This document shows positions 1 to 8,776 of a stretch of DNA of 64,000 nucleotides, in pieces (position 1 is the first letter of the stretch; every line of letters starts with the position of its first letter). A program made the position numbers and the translations under genes. The notes under the pieces were generated by a model. That model was not told the DNA's origin, made no database searches, and saw only the letters and a program-made list of their open reading frames with translations. Source of the stretch: Chryseobacterium sp. Leaf404. Lineage in GTDB: Bacteria > Bacteroidota > Bacteroidia > Flavobacteriales > Weeksellaceae. Where the stretch lies: positions 382,833 to 446,832 of the forward strand of contig NZ_LMQM01000010.1 of NCBI RefSeq assembly GCF_001424145.1, written 5' to 3'.

Positions 1-46
1 CATGGGAGTTAATTTTTTCTTTAACCATTTTTAAACAGGCTCTAAA
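1..46 (-). repeat. Partial copy of intergenic inverted-repeat element
   Basis: Read on the minus strand this stretch runs AGAGCCTGTTTAAAAATG, then an A-rich spacer, then AAAAATTAACTCCC. The same two blocks in the same order (AGAGCCGTTTAAAAATG and AAAATTAACTCCC) occur on the plus strand at 3690-3734. The copy is cut by the window edge, so its second arm is not visible. It lies in the leader upstream of lolA. It is probably a dispersed non-coding repeat or a truncated MITE-like unit. Confidence 0.5.
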
Positions 47-243
47 AACATTTAAATTTTTGGGTTTAGTCAGTTTGATTAAGATTGTATCTGAACATCA
101 TGATTAAGCTTAAATCCATTTGATTTTATTTAAACTTAAAAAATCATTAGAACCAAAAATTTAAAGTTTTAACTGATATTAATACCTAACCTTTAACTTA
201 AGACTTAAATTAACGTCTAAAGTACAGAACAGAAATTTATAAA

Positions 244-891
244 ATGAAAAATCTATTATTGAAAATAACTGCAGCAGGTTTAATTATCATCAACGCAGGA
301 ATGGCTCAGGCTCAGAAAATCGATGCAAAATCCAAGAAAATCCTGGATGATGTAACAGCCAATTATAATGCTAAAAAAAATTCTTACTTTAAATTTTCTT
401 TCGGAAGCGGACTGAACGGGAAAGTGGATAAAACTGAAACTGGAATTTACTACGCTGCCGGGAACAAATACAAACTGAAAATCATGGAAACTGAGCAGAT
501 TTTCGATGGAAGTAAAATTTACAACATCAATACTGAGGATCAGGAAGTTACGGTGGCAAAACCAAATGCAGGAAGCCAGATGTTTTCTCCTATCAACTAC
601 CTTTCGAGCTACAGAAAAGATTATAATGTGACGTACAGCGGGAAGAAAACAATTAATGGAGTAAGCGCAGATTTCATCAAACTGACTCCCGTAAAATCAA
701 ACGGACTGCAGCACGTTTATCTTTACATCGATTCTGCTAAAAAACAAATGCTGAAGCTGGAACAATACGGTAACAATAAAGACATCGCCGTAATTGCCAT
801 TCAGGAATACAAAGAAAACCAACAGCTCGATTCTCAGATGTTCACTTTCGATAAGAACAAATATAAAAGCTATCTGGTTACAGAATTATAA
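244..891 (+). CDS. lolA: LolA-family outer-membrane lipoprotein carrier
   Basis: A 215-aa secreted protein with a signal peptide at residues 1-23 (MAQA|Q). The rest has the LolA/LolB-like half-barrel pattern of alternating beta strands, including FKFSFGSG, KYKLKI, DGSKIYNIN and LYIDSAKKQMLKLE. LolA-type chaperones carry lipoproteins released by LolCDE across the periplasm. The family assignment rests on this pattern and on the neighbour at 3839, an LptF/LptG permease that usually lies close to lolA in flavobacteria. The peptidase between them points the other way and looks inserted. The start is the first ATG after a 240-bp non-coding leader. A strong hairpin terminator follows the stop. No close-match TAnnTTTG box is visible directly upstream, so it may be cotranscribed with a gene before the window. 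Confidence 0.82.
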   Translation: MKNLLLKITAAGLIIINAGMAQAQKIDAKSKKILDDVTANYNAKKNSYFKFSFGSGLNGKVDKTETGIYYAAGNKYKLKIMETEQIFDGSKIYNINTEDQEVTVAKPNAGSQMFSPINYLSSYRKDYNVTYSGKKTINGVSADFIKLTPVKSNGLQHVYLYIDSAKKQMLKLEQYGNNKDIAVIAIQEYKENQQLDSQMFTFDKNKYKSYLVTEL

Positions 892-897
892 TACAGA

Positions 898-922
898 AAT
901 CCCGCAAGCGCGGGATTTTTTT
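898..922 (+). terminator. Rho-independent terminator after lolA
   Basis: The stem AATCCCGC / GCGGGATT with a short AA-type loop is followed by seven T. It starts six bases after the lolA stop codon. Confidence 0.9.
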
Positions 923-945
923 GCAATTGAATATTGTTTTCACAT

Positions 946-976
946 AAAAAATGCCTGCGGATTTCACAGGCATTTC
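946..976 (-). terminator. Terminator of the M4 peptidase gene
   Basis: On the minus strand the arms AAATGCCTG and CAGGCATTT pair around a loop, followed by a T-rich run. It lies just beyond the peptidase stop codon at 987. It is convergent with the lolA terminator. Confidence 0.85.
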
Positions 977-986
977 TTATTTCACT

Positions 987-3548
987 TTACTTTTTTATTA
1001 TTTTAAAATTCTGAGTTTTATCTTTTGTAACAACTTTCAGGATATAATTTCCTTTTGTAACCTGCGTTAAATCCAGTCTGTTTTCTGAAGATTTATCTAG
1101 AGGATATATCTGTAAAAGCTGACCAGCAACATTGTAAAGCTCTGCACTTTTCACCTCTACATTTCTGCTGTTACTTATCGTGATGATCCCCGAAGTAGGA
1201 TTTGGATATACTGATAAGCCTTTCATTTTTTCAGTTTCCTGCGTGCTTAAGGCGGCAAAATTACAGTTGTACACGTAGATCTCATCAATGTACCATCCAT
1301 CTACTCCACCGCAGCCATCAGTTCCCATTTCAAATCTGAATTTAATATTAGATCCGGGAGTTACACCTAAAGTCGTAAGGTTAACGATACTCTGTCCCCA
1401 GGTGCTTTCTAGCTCTCCCTTATCCATTCCGTTAAAAGCAGCTTGTCCGCTCAAAGGATTGTCGTTTTGGGCCGTAGCCAGATTAGTATTGTAGGGATTG
1501 AGTGTAAACGCGCTTGATGGAACCAACGTCCACGCCCCGCCATTGAGGCTGTATTTAATATTTCCTCCGTCATACGATGCTTCAGTTGCTACATAATGGT
1601 TAAATGCCATTTCATAGTTACCTGCTGTGTAAGCCGGAAAGGTAATCAGCGGACTTTCAAGTCTCAAAATTCCGTTTTGAAAGTTGGTTGAGCAGTTTCC
1701 ATTATTTGGGTCAATGCCAAAAATTGCTTTTCCTGCTCTGCCTCGTGGCAGGGTAGAATCAATAACCCAGTTTCTCTGCGTCCAGGTAGTGTTAGTGCCA
1801 ATATTTGTTGCAGTCCAGCTTCCTAATCCGTTTTCCCATTTTTCCTGAAATAACGGAGCTGATGTAGCATTTGTACAAAGCTCTGGTGCAGGTGCGGGCA
1901 AAACTTTGGTGAAGTTGCACTGCGTATTTACAGAAGAACGAAGTTTTACTGCCAATAAAGCATTCTGCAGATTCTGAAGTTCGCCAATTGAAAATATCTG
2001 CCCTGAAGGACCTGCAGGAGCAGCTGATGTTGTAAGACCCTGAAGGTTAATGCCAATAAGATCATTAAATGAGCTTTCTAAAGCATCTGCAAACGCAGAA
2101 TAGTTGCTGGTAGAAGTGAGATATACATTCTGTGCTCTCCACCACAAATGGGCAGCTTTTGTAAATCCGATAGGTGTAACCGTGTAGCCGCCGTATGTAC
2201 CTCCGTCTACCAGTAAAGCATAAAGATGATTCCCAACTCCCGAATTTATATGCACGCCGCCAGAATCTGTTGCGGCACAGTGGTAGTAATTTGCATCAAG
2301 CATATTACCGGGATTTCCGTTACAGTTGGGGTTCCACATATCTCTCAAGGGTGCGGGTATACCGGTTGCTGTTACATCTTCTCCCATTTTCCATCGCTGT
2401 GTATTGGAACATGCAGAAGTAGTGCGGACTGCCAGATTTTCGCCGCTGTCCTGGTAGTTATTCAGCAAATCTATTGTTTCTCCCCAAACGTCAGAATAAG
2501 ATTCATTAAGTGCCCCAGACTGATACTGATAAATTAAATCACTCGTATATTCTGTATACGCATGACCCCACTCATGTGCCACAACGTCATCTGCAGCAAT
2601 GTTTGTGCAGTAATTGGCTGTAACGCCATTCCAGTTGGCATTGGGACAGCTGATATTTGGGTTATTGTTGATGGTGATCATGCTATGGTCTGCGCCATCG
2701 TATGAAACATAATTAAATGCGTTTTTGAAGAAGTTATAAACATGCTCAGAAGTGATGACCTCATTCTGCTGCCACTGGTCAAGCGTTCCCGGCAATGCAT
2801 TTCCCTCCTGCCATTTTAGATTGGCGGCATTTGTATTGGTTTCATACAGTTTTCTGTCTATCACATTATGAATTCCTGTAAACTGATCTACGAGTTTTCC
2901 CGTGTGAGCGTTGATAAAGACAAATTCACGTACATCATTTTTGTTGGTAACCTCAATTTCATAAGCCAGGAAAGTACTGATCGGTTCTCCCTGAGCGAGG
3001 CCTCTCGGGAACATCAGCAGTCTCTGCCTTCCAATCTCCAGGGGCAGATCTTTAAAACCAAGTTTCTGATCTTTTACTATAGATTTTGCGTTTTTTATGG
3101 CTACCTCAATCGAAATTTCCGGGGAAGCAGTATCATTGATGTCTGGAATAATATTTCCATTGATGGAAGTAAGCTCTTCATTCCTGTTAAAATGAAATTT
3201 CAAAACACCGTCAAAAACAGGTACACCTTTGTAAGTCTGCGCATAAACAACGTTCTTCAGTCCATAGTTATCTATAAATTCTTTTACTAAAACCAGATCC
3301 TGAGGAGATTCAAGATTAAAGATTCCGAAATTTTCCTGAATAAAACTTTGAGCTTTTTCTAAAGCAGTACTTCCCTTCAGCTGAATTTTTTCTGCTTGTG
3401 GAAATATTATAAAATTTGGTGTAGCAGTATTTGAGTTAAAAGAAATCTGTGCTTTTGTATCGGCAGCAAACCTTGATAGATGAGTAGATTTTTGTGCCGT
3501 AGCCAGCAAGGATGCAACTGTAAAGACAGTGCAGATCATTTTTTTCAT
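987..3548 (-). CDS. Secreted M4 (thermolysin-type) metallopeptidase with T9SS sorting domain
   Basis: An 853-aa zinc endopeptidase. Order: signal peptide (1-19), FTP/PepSY-type propeptide (about 60-230), M4 catalytic and alpha-helical domains (about 240-580), a beta-sandwich region with many Asn and Gly (about 600-770), and a C-terminal type A sorting domain (about the last 75 residues, opening SVYPNPTSG). The zinc motif HEWGH is at 325-329 and the distal ligand motif NESYSD has Glu349 and Asp353. It is exported by Sec, carried over the outer membrane by T9SS and matured outside the cell. I chose the ATG at 3548: the frame is open 12 codons further, but that extension overlaps a perfect TATATTTG promoter box and lacks a signal peptide. 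It sits opposite to and between lolA and the LptF/G gene, so it is probably a later insertion. Confidence 0.93.
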   Translation of the reverse strand: MKKMICTVFTVASLLATAQKSTHLSRFAADTKAQISFNSNTATPNFIIFPQAEKIQLKGSTALEKAQSFIQENFGIFNLESPQDLVLVKEFIDNYGLKNVVYAQTYKGVPVFDGVLKFHFNRNEELTSINGNIIPDINDTASPEISIEVAIKNAKSIVKDQKLGFKDLPLEIGRQRLLMFPRGLAQGEPISTFLAYEIEVTNKNDVREFVFINAHTGKLVDQFTGIHNVIDRKLYETNTNAANLKWQEGNALPGTLDQWQQNEVITSEHVYNFFKNAFNYVSYDGADHSMITINNNPNISCPNANWNGVTANYCTNIAADDVVAHEWGHAYTEYTSDLIYQYQSGALNESYSDVWGETIDLLNNYQDSGENLAVRTTSACSNTQRWKMGEDVTATGIPAPLRDMWNPNCNGNPGNMLDANYYHCAATDSGGVHINSGVGNHLYALLVDGGTYGGYTVTPIGFTKAAHLWWRAQNVYLTSTSNYSAFADALESSFNDLIGINLQGLTTSAAPAGPSGQIFSIGELQNLQNALLAVKLRSSVNTQCNFTKVLPAPAPELCTNATSAPLFQEKWENGLGSWTATNIGTNTTWTQRNWVIDSTLPRGRAGKAIFGIDPNNGNCSTNFQNGILRLESPLITFPAYTAGNYEMAFNHYVATEASYDGGNIKYSLNGGAWTLVPSSAFTLNPYNTNLATAQNDNPLSGQAAFNGMDKGELESTWGQSIVNLTTLGVTPGSNIKFRFEMGTDGCGGVDGWYIDEIYVYNCNFAALSTQETEKMKGLSVYPNPTSGIITISNSRNVEVKSAELYNVAGQLLQIYPLDKSSENRLDLTQVTKGNYILKVVTKDKTQNFKIIKK

Positions 3549-3570
3549 GTAAATACCAGTTAATATCTGG

Positions 3571-3578
3571 CAAATATA
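3571..3578 (-). promoter_or_regulatory. -7 box (TATATTTG) for the M4 peptidase
   Basis: A perfect match to the Bacteroidetes TAnnTTTG element on the minus strand, about 22 bases before the chosen ATG at 3548. It implies a short 5' leader of around 15 nt and decides the start against the upstream ATGs. Confidence 0.6.
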
Positions 3579-3688
3579 CATCATAAACCCTTTTATCTGT
3601 TAAAATTTTCAATAAACTTTATACTAAAGTATAACAATCAATATAAATACAAATATCTGTTGAATTATAGATAAATTTTTTTCTTAAT

Positions 3689-3782
3689 TAAGAGCCGTTT
3701 AAAAATGCCTTGAAAATTTCATCAAAATTAACTCCCTTGAGGGTCAGAGAAATTAATTTTGATGAAATTTAAAAAGGCTCTA
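3689..3782. repeat. Large inverted-repeat element upstream of the LptF/G gene
   Basis: The left arm begins AGAGCCGTTTAAAAATG and continues through AATTTCATCAAAATTAA. The right arm, read in reverse, begins AGAGCCTTTTTAAATTT and continues through CATCAAAATTAA. The centre holds the small palindrome CTCCCTTGAGGG. The whole unit folds into a long imperfect hairpin of about 90 bases. A related half-copy lies at 1-46. It has no coding capacity. It could act as a terminator, a roadblock or a MITE-like element. Confidence 0.6.
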
Positions 3783-3826
3783 ATTCTTTGAAATGTTTTT
3801 TATATCCAATAATCATCTGTTTTTTA

Positions 3827-3834
3827 TAAATTTG
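3827..3834 (+). promoter_or_regulatory. -7 box (TAAATTTG), leaderless-type spacing
   Basis: A perfect TAnnTTTG match ending four bases before the ATG at 3839. Flavobacterial start sites lie a few bases after this box, so transcription would begin at or beside the start codon. Confidence 0.6.
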
Positions 3835-3838
3835 CTTC

Positions 3839-5293
3839 ATGTTTAAAATTTTAGACCGATATATTATCAAGACCTTTTTCGGGCCTTTCTTTTTCATATT
3901 CAGTGTTCTGTTTTTCATCTTTATCGTCAATATTGTCTGGATTCAGCTGGGGCAGTTTATGGGTAAGGGTTTAAGCACGTTTCAGATTCTTAAACTTCTC
4001 TTCTATCTGGGAGTAAATGTAATCACAATGGTACTTCCACTCACTATTCTTCTCGCAAGCATTATGTCATTCGGGGAATTTGGCGAGCGGTATGAGCTGG
4101 CAGCAATGAAAGCGGCGGGAATTTCTTTAACAAGAGTAATGATTCCGCTTTTTGGAGTGGTAACCGTTTTAGCTATTCTCCTTTATTTCTTTTCTAATAA
4201 TATTGTTCCGGACTTTCAGAGGAAGGCAAAAAATATGCTTTTTAATATTGCACAGACCAAACCTGCGCTTAATTTCACACCCGGTCAGTTTATCGACCAG
4301 ATTCCCGGATACATGGTGAAATTTGATAAAATTGAGGGCAAAAATGCAGAAAAACTGCAAGGAGTTTTTATTCATAAAAAAGCAAATACTTATGATAATC
4401 AACAGTCTATCGTAGCCCAAAGAGGCGAATTTGCACCAGCAACCAACCCTGCCTACCTAAAACTTTTACTTTTTAACGGTTACGTTTTTGAAGACAGCTA
4501 TGCCGGAAAAGGTGAAAATGTGAGGGTAAAACAACCGGATCAGGCCATAAAATTTGATACGCTCACTGCACATTTCGATATCAGCGAACTCATCAGTAAA
4601 GCAATTGAAAAAGAGCAGATTACAGACGATTACCGTTTCCAGACCTTTAATGAGCTTAATTCTACAATTGCCACCGTTCAGAAAGACAACAAACGGCTTG
4701 CGGACAATATGAGTTCAGATCTAATCTCTCAAACCAGTTCTGCAGTTACATATCTTGACAAAAGCAAAACGAAAGCTCCTGTAAAAGCTCAGTACAAAAT
4801 TGATACTATAAAAACTGACAAAAAATTAGACCTCATTTTTAACGGATACAACAGGCTAGACAATCTTAAAAGCAGTTTAGACACAAAAAATAATGAGCTG
4901 AATCCCAGCGTTAAATACTTCAGTAAAGTAATAATTTACCAGCAGAGAATTCTTACCTATTCTTTCACCTGTATTATTTTCTTTATGATTGGTGCGAGTT
5001 TAGGCTCAATTATAAGAAAAGGAGGTATGGGTCTTCCGGTAATCATCGCAATTGTGATTTTCATCATTTTCTATGTCATCAATGTAGGTTTTGAAAATGT
5101 AGCGTGGACCGGCAAACTGAATCCTTACCTGGCCGCCTGGCTGCCCAATATTATTTTGTTTCCCTTCGGAGTCTGGATGACGTACAAGGCACTTACAGAT
5201 TCACAGCTGTTTGACGCAGAAAAATACAAAGCATTCCTGAAACCTATCACCAAAAGATTTGTAAAAGTGAAAGAACATAAAAGATATCAATAA
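3839..5293 (+). CDS. LptF/LptG family LPS-transport permease
   Basis: A 484-aa inner-membrane protein of the YjgP/YjgQ family. LptF and LptG pair with the LptB ATPase to extract lipopolysaccharide and push it onto the LptC-A-D bridge. The layout is typical: two or three N-terminal membrane helices (about 12-35, 55-80 and 100-120), a large periplasmic beta-jellyroll region (about 125-360) and three C-terminal helices (about 365-445). The opening LDRYIIKTFFGPF is the family's N-terminal amphipathic signature. The periplasmic part has a Lys/Asp-rich insert around 280-350 that is longer than in the E. coli proteins. Which of the two paralogues it is cannot be told from the sequence alone. The gene stands alone, with its own promoter and a hairpin after the stop. 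Confidence 0.9.
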   Translation: MFKILDRYIIKTFFGPFFFIFSVLFFIFIVNIVWIQLGQFMGKGLSTFQILKLLFYLGVNVITMVLPLTILLASIMSFGEFGERYELAAMKAAGISLTRVMIPLFGVVTVLAILLYFFSNNIVPDFQRKAKNMLFNIAQTKPALNFTPGQFIDQIPGYMVKFDKIEGKNAEKLQGVFIHKKANTYDNQQSIVAQRGEFAPATNPAYLKLLLFNGYVFEDSYAGKGENVRVKQPDQAIKFDTLTAHFDISELISKAIEKEQITDDYRFQTFNELNSTIATVQKDNKRLADNMSSDLISQTSSAVTYLDKSKTKAPVKAQYKIDTIKTDKKLDLIFNGYNRLDNLKSSLDTKNNELNPSVKYFSKVIIYQQRILTYSFTCIIFFMIGASLGSIIRKGGMGLPVIIAIVIFIIFYVINVGFENVAWTGKLNPYLAAWLPNIILFPFGVWMTYKALTDSQLFDAEKYKAFLKPITKRFVKVKEHKRYQ

Positions 5294-5342
5294 TTTTTAA
5301 TGAAATGAATCTGACTTTTTAACCGCAGATTGATTAATAAAC

Positions 5343-5388
5343 AAAACAATCCTCAGAAATTTATTTTTTCTGAGGATTGCTTGTTTTT
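5343..5388. terminator. Bidirectional terminator
   Basis: CAATCCTCAGAAA and TTTCTGAGGATTG pair, with T-rich sequence on one side and A-rich sequence on the other. It separates the rightward LptF/G gene from the leftward gene ending at 5457 and can serve both. Confidence 0.8.
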
Positions 5389-5456
5389 GATTGAGACAAA
5401 ATTTTTATAAACAGATTCTGTATCAACATCTGAAGCTGTTTTTTTGTACTAACGGA

Positions 5457-5927
5457 CTATTTTATTTCCTGCTGAACTTTTCCGCAGTTCAGCATCGAAC
5501 TTCCGTAATAAGGATTGATGATTTTAGCCTCATTGCTGAGCCATGCCGCATCTGCCATTGGGCAATACTGCAGATAAATGGTTTTATCTGCCAATTTGTA
5601 TGTTTTTGAGAGCGATAACATCTGATCAGAAATGTTCTGAAATTTCGCTCTCTGAACTTTGATATCTTTAGAAGCCGAAATGAACTGAGCATTATCCTTT
5701 ATCTGCTTTAAACTGGCACTGTTTACCGTCTTCGAATCTAAGCCCGATGCTGTTTTCAAAAACTCAGAAGCTGAAACCGCAGCTTTTGCAGAACTGTCTG
5801 ATGCCAAAGCATTTTTCAGGACAATATAATTCTGATAAAGTTTTGAAACCTGTACATTTTTCTTTGACTGAGCGAAAACCATCGATGAACCGAAGGCAAC
5901 AGCCAAAAATAAAAATTTTGCTTTCAT
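5457..5927 (-). CDS. Secreted DUF3347-like protein, putative metal-binding
   Basis: A 156-aa secreted protein, signal peptide 1-19 (MVFA|Q). The C-terminal motif YCPMADAAWL...INPYYGSSMLNCG matches the DUF3347 pattern seen in Bacteroidetes proteins linked to copper or heavy-metal efflux. Cys122, Met124, Met145 and Cys148 could form a soft-metal site. The N-terminal half is a helical region rich in Ala, Ser and Lys. I start at the ATG at 5927, where the signal peptide begins; the ATG 24 bases upstream would overlap the preceding gene. Only four bases separate it from the TonB receptor stop, so the two are very likely one transcript. The family link is fairly firm. A copper or metal role is inferred. 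Confidence 0.78.
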   Translation of the reverse strand: MKAKFLFLAVAFGSSMVFAQSKKNVQVSKLYQNYIVLKNALASDSSAKAAVSASEFLKTASGLDSKTVNSASLKQIKDNAQFISASKDIKVQRAKFQNISDQMLSLSKTYKLADKTIYLQYCPMADAAWLSNEAKIINPYYGSSMLNCGKVQQEIK

Positions 5928-5931
5928 GTAA

Positions 5932-8136
5932 TTATTTAATTTTAAATTCAAGTTTTACATTGAAGAATCTTCCCGTTAATCTTACAGGAACCGGATACAT
6001 GAGGCTTGTATTGGAATCTGTAATCCACTGGTTAGAAACCGTATTGTTGATATTAAAAGCATTAAAAACCTGTACTCCTAAAATTAATTCTTCAAAATTC
6101 CCCCAGAATCCGTAGGTTTTCTTCTTGTCTTTTCTGTCGATAAAAACTTTAGACAAACCTAAATCTACCCTTTTATACGATGGTAAAGTTTTCTGATACT
6201 GATAAGGATCTGTAAAAACCGGTGCACCATTCGGAAGTCCCATTGCATAGGTTAAAGTTAAATTCACTCTCATTGAAGGGAATTTCGGCATATAGTCCTG
6301 ATAAAACATTGCAAATCTTAAACGCTGATCTGTCGGTCTCGGAATGTTGCCTCTTCCATCAATGTTTTCAAAAACGCGTGCGTAACTTGCCGATAACCAG
6401 GAATCAATTCCCGGTACAAATTCCCCGAAAAGCCTTGTGTCAATACCATAAGCGTAGCCGGTTGCGTTGTTTTTTCCTGAATATCTGATCCTCACATTAT
6501 CCATGTAGTAAGGAATCAGATTGTCCATTTTTTTGTAGTAAAGCTCCGTTGTAAGTTTAAAAGGACGGTCTTCAAAAGTAAATTCGTAATCGTTTTTCAG
6601 GATAGCCTGAATTGATCTCTGGGATTTTATGTTTGAATTGAAATTACCGTTTAAATCTTTAATTTCCTTGTAAAAAGGTGCCTGGTAATAAATCCCTCCT
6701 GATAAAGTGAAGAGCATATCAGCATTCCACTCCGGCTTTATCGCAAACTGCGCTCTTGGAGAAATAATCGTTTCGTTGTTAAAACTCCAGTGTGCTACTC
6801 TAGCTCCGGCATTAATAAAAACCCTGCTGGAACCCCAGTAAAATTTCTGAGAATATTGTCCGTATGCAGAGACCCTCGTAGGCTCAATATGGTTTTTACC
6901 GGCAATGCTGTAGAATAAATCCAGCTCTGAAGCATCCGGAAAACGCGGGTCAAAATTCTGTGTAGGAATGCTGTAACCTGAAGAATCAACCAGTTTGTAT
7001 TCATTAGTTAAATCCTGAAGATTTTCTTTCTCGAATTTTAATCCAAACTCAAGATCCGTGTTCACATTTGGCGAAAACTTAGTTCTCAGCTGAGCTCCGT
7101 AAGTTCTTACAAACAAATCGTTTCTTGCGTGTTCTATCTGTCCGCCCACGTCGTATGAAGTTACAGGTGCGCCGGTAATCGGGTCAAAAGTCTGTAAAAT
7201 ATAGCTGGATGCGATGGTGTAATATTCTCTTTCACGGTTCTGGTAAGCAAAACTGTCTAAAGTAAATTTCCATTTTTCTGAAGGTTTATAGTTTAAAGAA
7301 ACTGTTCCCATCATATTTTTGTAAGCGTCATTTTCTCTTCCGTTGTAAAAAACATTAAGATTGATCGGCTGACTTACACTTCCAAAATTAACTTCTCTTT
7401 CTTTAGGAATCATTTCATAATCGTTTTTAGAATAAAATCCTATGAACGAAAGTGATAGTTTTTCGTTGAAATGGTAATTGATATAAGACTGAAAATCGTA
7501 ATATTTTGGGTTGAAATCTGTGTCTTCATTCAAAGTGTTCAGAACCAGATTTGTATTTCTGTATCTTCCTGAAAATAAAGCGGTCAGTTTTTTGTTTTTT
7601 GAAGCTAAACCGGCAGTCAGTCTCCCTCCGATTAAACTTGCTTCACCTGAAACTTCAGATTTTTCAGGCTCACGATAGTAAATATTTAATGCTGAGGACA
7701 TTTTATCACCGTATCTGGGTTCAAAACCGCCGGCAGAAAAGTTCACTGTAGAAACCATATCGGAGTTAATGATACTTAAGCCTTCCTGCTGAGAATTTCT
7801 GATGAGAAAAGGTCTGTAAATCTCAATATCATTAATGTAAATAAGGTTTTCGTCATAGTTTCCACCACGCACCATGTACTGTGAAGAAAGCTCGGTATTG
7901 GAGTTGACGGATGGCAGAGTTTTGATCAGGCCTTCAATACCTCCGGAAATACTTGCCACGTTCTGTGCATCCCGCGCTGATATTTTCACTGAAGTAAGAT
8001 CATTGGTTTTCCCTCTGTCTTTTCTCTGGAAAACAATTTCTTCAATTGTATTGATTTTTGTGGTGTCTTTCTTTTTTACCTGCGAAAACGCAAGTACGGG
8101 AAGAACGAGACTGAGTGGTAAAACTAGTTTTTTCAA
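5932..8136 (-). CDS. TonB-dependent outer-membrane receptor
   Basis: A 734-aa receptor: signal peptide 1-18, a TonB-box-like stretch IEEIVFQRK around 31-39, plug domain about 55-165 (QYMVRGGNYDENLIYINDIE) and a 22-strand barrel to the C-terminus, ending in a strand with an aromatic residue near the end (FFNVKLEFKIK). It lacks the carboxypeptidase-regulatory N-terminal domain common in Bacteroidetes receptors. Such proteins import large or scarce ligands using energy from TonB. The ligand is not evident. The downstream partner with a Cys/Met motif suggests a metal or metallophore, which is an inference. It follows the 172-aa secreted protein by about 40 bases, consistent with an operon. Confidence 0.9.
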   Translation of the reverse strand: MKKLVLPLSLVLPVLAFSQVKKKDTTKINTIEEIVFQRKDRGKTNDLTSVKISARDAQNVASISGGIEGLIKTLPSVNSNTELSSQYMVRGGNYDENLIYINDIEIYRPFLIRNSQQEGLSIINSDMVSTVNFSAGGFEPRYGDKMSSALNIYYREPEKSEVSGEASLIGGRLTAGLASKNKKLTALFSGRYRNTNLVLNTLNEDTDFNPKYYDFQSYINYHFNEKLSLSFIGFYSKNDYEMIPKEREVNFGSVSQPINLNVFYNGRENDAYKNMMGTVSLNYKPSEKWKFTLDSFAYQNREREYYTIASSYILQTFDPITGAPVTSYDVGGQIEHARNDLFVRTYGAQLRTKFSPNVNTDLEFGLKFEKENLQDLTNEYKLVDSSGYSIPTQNFDPRFPDASELDLFYSIAGKNHIEPTRVSAYGQYSQKFYWGSSRVFINAGARVAHWSFNNETIISPRAQFAIKPEWNADMLFTLSGGIYYQAPFYKEIKDLNGNFNSNIKSQRSIQAILKNDYEFTFEDRPFKLTTELYYKKMDNLIPYYMDNVRIRYSGKNNATGYAYGIDTRLFGEFVPGIDSWLSASYARVFENIDGRGNIPRPTDQRLRFAMFYQDYMPKFPSMRVNLTLTYAMGLPNGAPVFTDPYQYQKTLPSYKRVDLGLSKVFIDRKDKKKTYGFWGNFEELILGVQVFNAFNINNTVSNQWITDSNTSLMYPVPVRLTGRFFNVKLEFKIK

Positions 8137-8177
8137 TAGAAATGCTTTAAGATTTCGGAACGTGAAATTATTAAATT

Positions 8178-8696
8178 TTATTTTATAAACTTACTTTTAA
8201 GAAAAATTTCTGACCATTCATCTACAAATTCTGCCGGAAGTTTTTTCTGTTTAACAGCTGCGATGCACAAAATAATATCTTTGTCACCTTTCACAAAATA
8301 GTAAACCTGAGATTCTGCATCCTTTGATTCTTTGTATGCATCAGCTTCCATAGTGAAAAGTTTGTATTCTTTCCCGGTCTGTTTATTTTCAGAAAGCTCA
8401 GTGACAGTGAGATGATGTACTTTTTCCTCCGCCTGTTTTCTGTGATATTCAAATAAAGTTGCAACGGGCAGTGAAGCTGTGTTTTTCATCGTCAGTTTGG
8501 TAACAATGATGCTGTAATTTTCCCAGTTTTCATTTTCAGGAATATATTCCAGCACTTTCATCTGCATATTTTCTTTTGAATTAGCCAGTTTCAGTTTATA
8601 CTCCGCCGGAAAATCTATCTGCAGAGAATCTGTTTTCTGAGCCGAAGACCAGAAAAACATTGAAAAGAAAAATATGAACGAGAGTTTTTTAAACAT
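8178..8696 (-). CDS. Secreted protein of unknown function
   Basis: A 172-aa protein with a signal peptide (1-19, WSSA|Q). I do not recognise a family. The mature part alternates short beta strands and charged helices (KVLEYIPENENWENYSIIV, ATLFEYHRKQAEEKV) and resembles small periplasmic alpha/beta domains. It has no Cys pair except one Cys near the C-terminus, and no metal motif. It is the first gene of a leftward group with the TonB receptor and the DUF3347 protein, so it may belong to the same uptake system. About 80 AT-rich bases precede it, with a near-match TAGCTTTT promoter box. Confidence 0.75.
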   Translation of the reverse strand: MFKKLSFIFFFSMFFWSSAQKTDSLQIDFPAEYKLKLANSKENMQMKVLEYIPENENWENYSIIVTKLTMKNTASLPVATLFEYHRKQAEEKVHHLTVTELSENKQTGKEYKLFTMEADAYKESKDAESQVYYFVKGDKDIILCIAAVKQKKLPAEFVDEWSEIFLKSKFIK

Positions 8697-8776
8697 AGTG
8701 AAAATCCAGGGTTAAGATTAAAATTGAAAACAAAAGCTATAAAACTTCCAGCTTCTGACTTCCAGATTCCAACTTT

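Noticed and set aside
3549-3584. Upstream ATGs for the M4 peptidase
   Set aside because: The 12-codon extension has no signal peptide and covers the TATATTTG promoter box.
5747-6115. 122-aa plus-strand frame
   Set aside because: It overlaps the DUF3347 gene and TonB receptor gene on the other strand and has no protein-like features.
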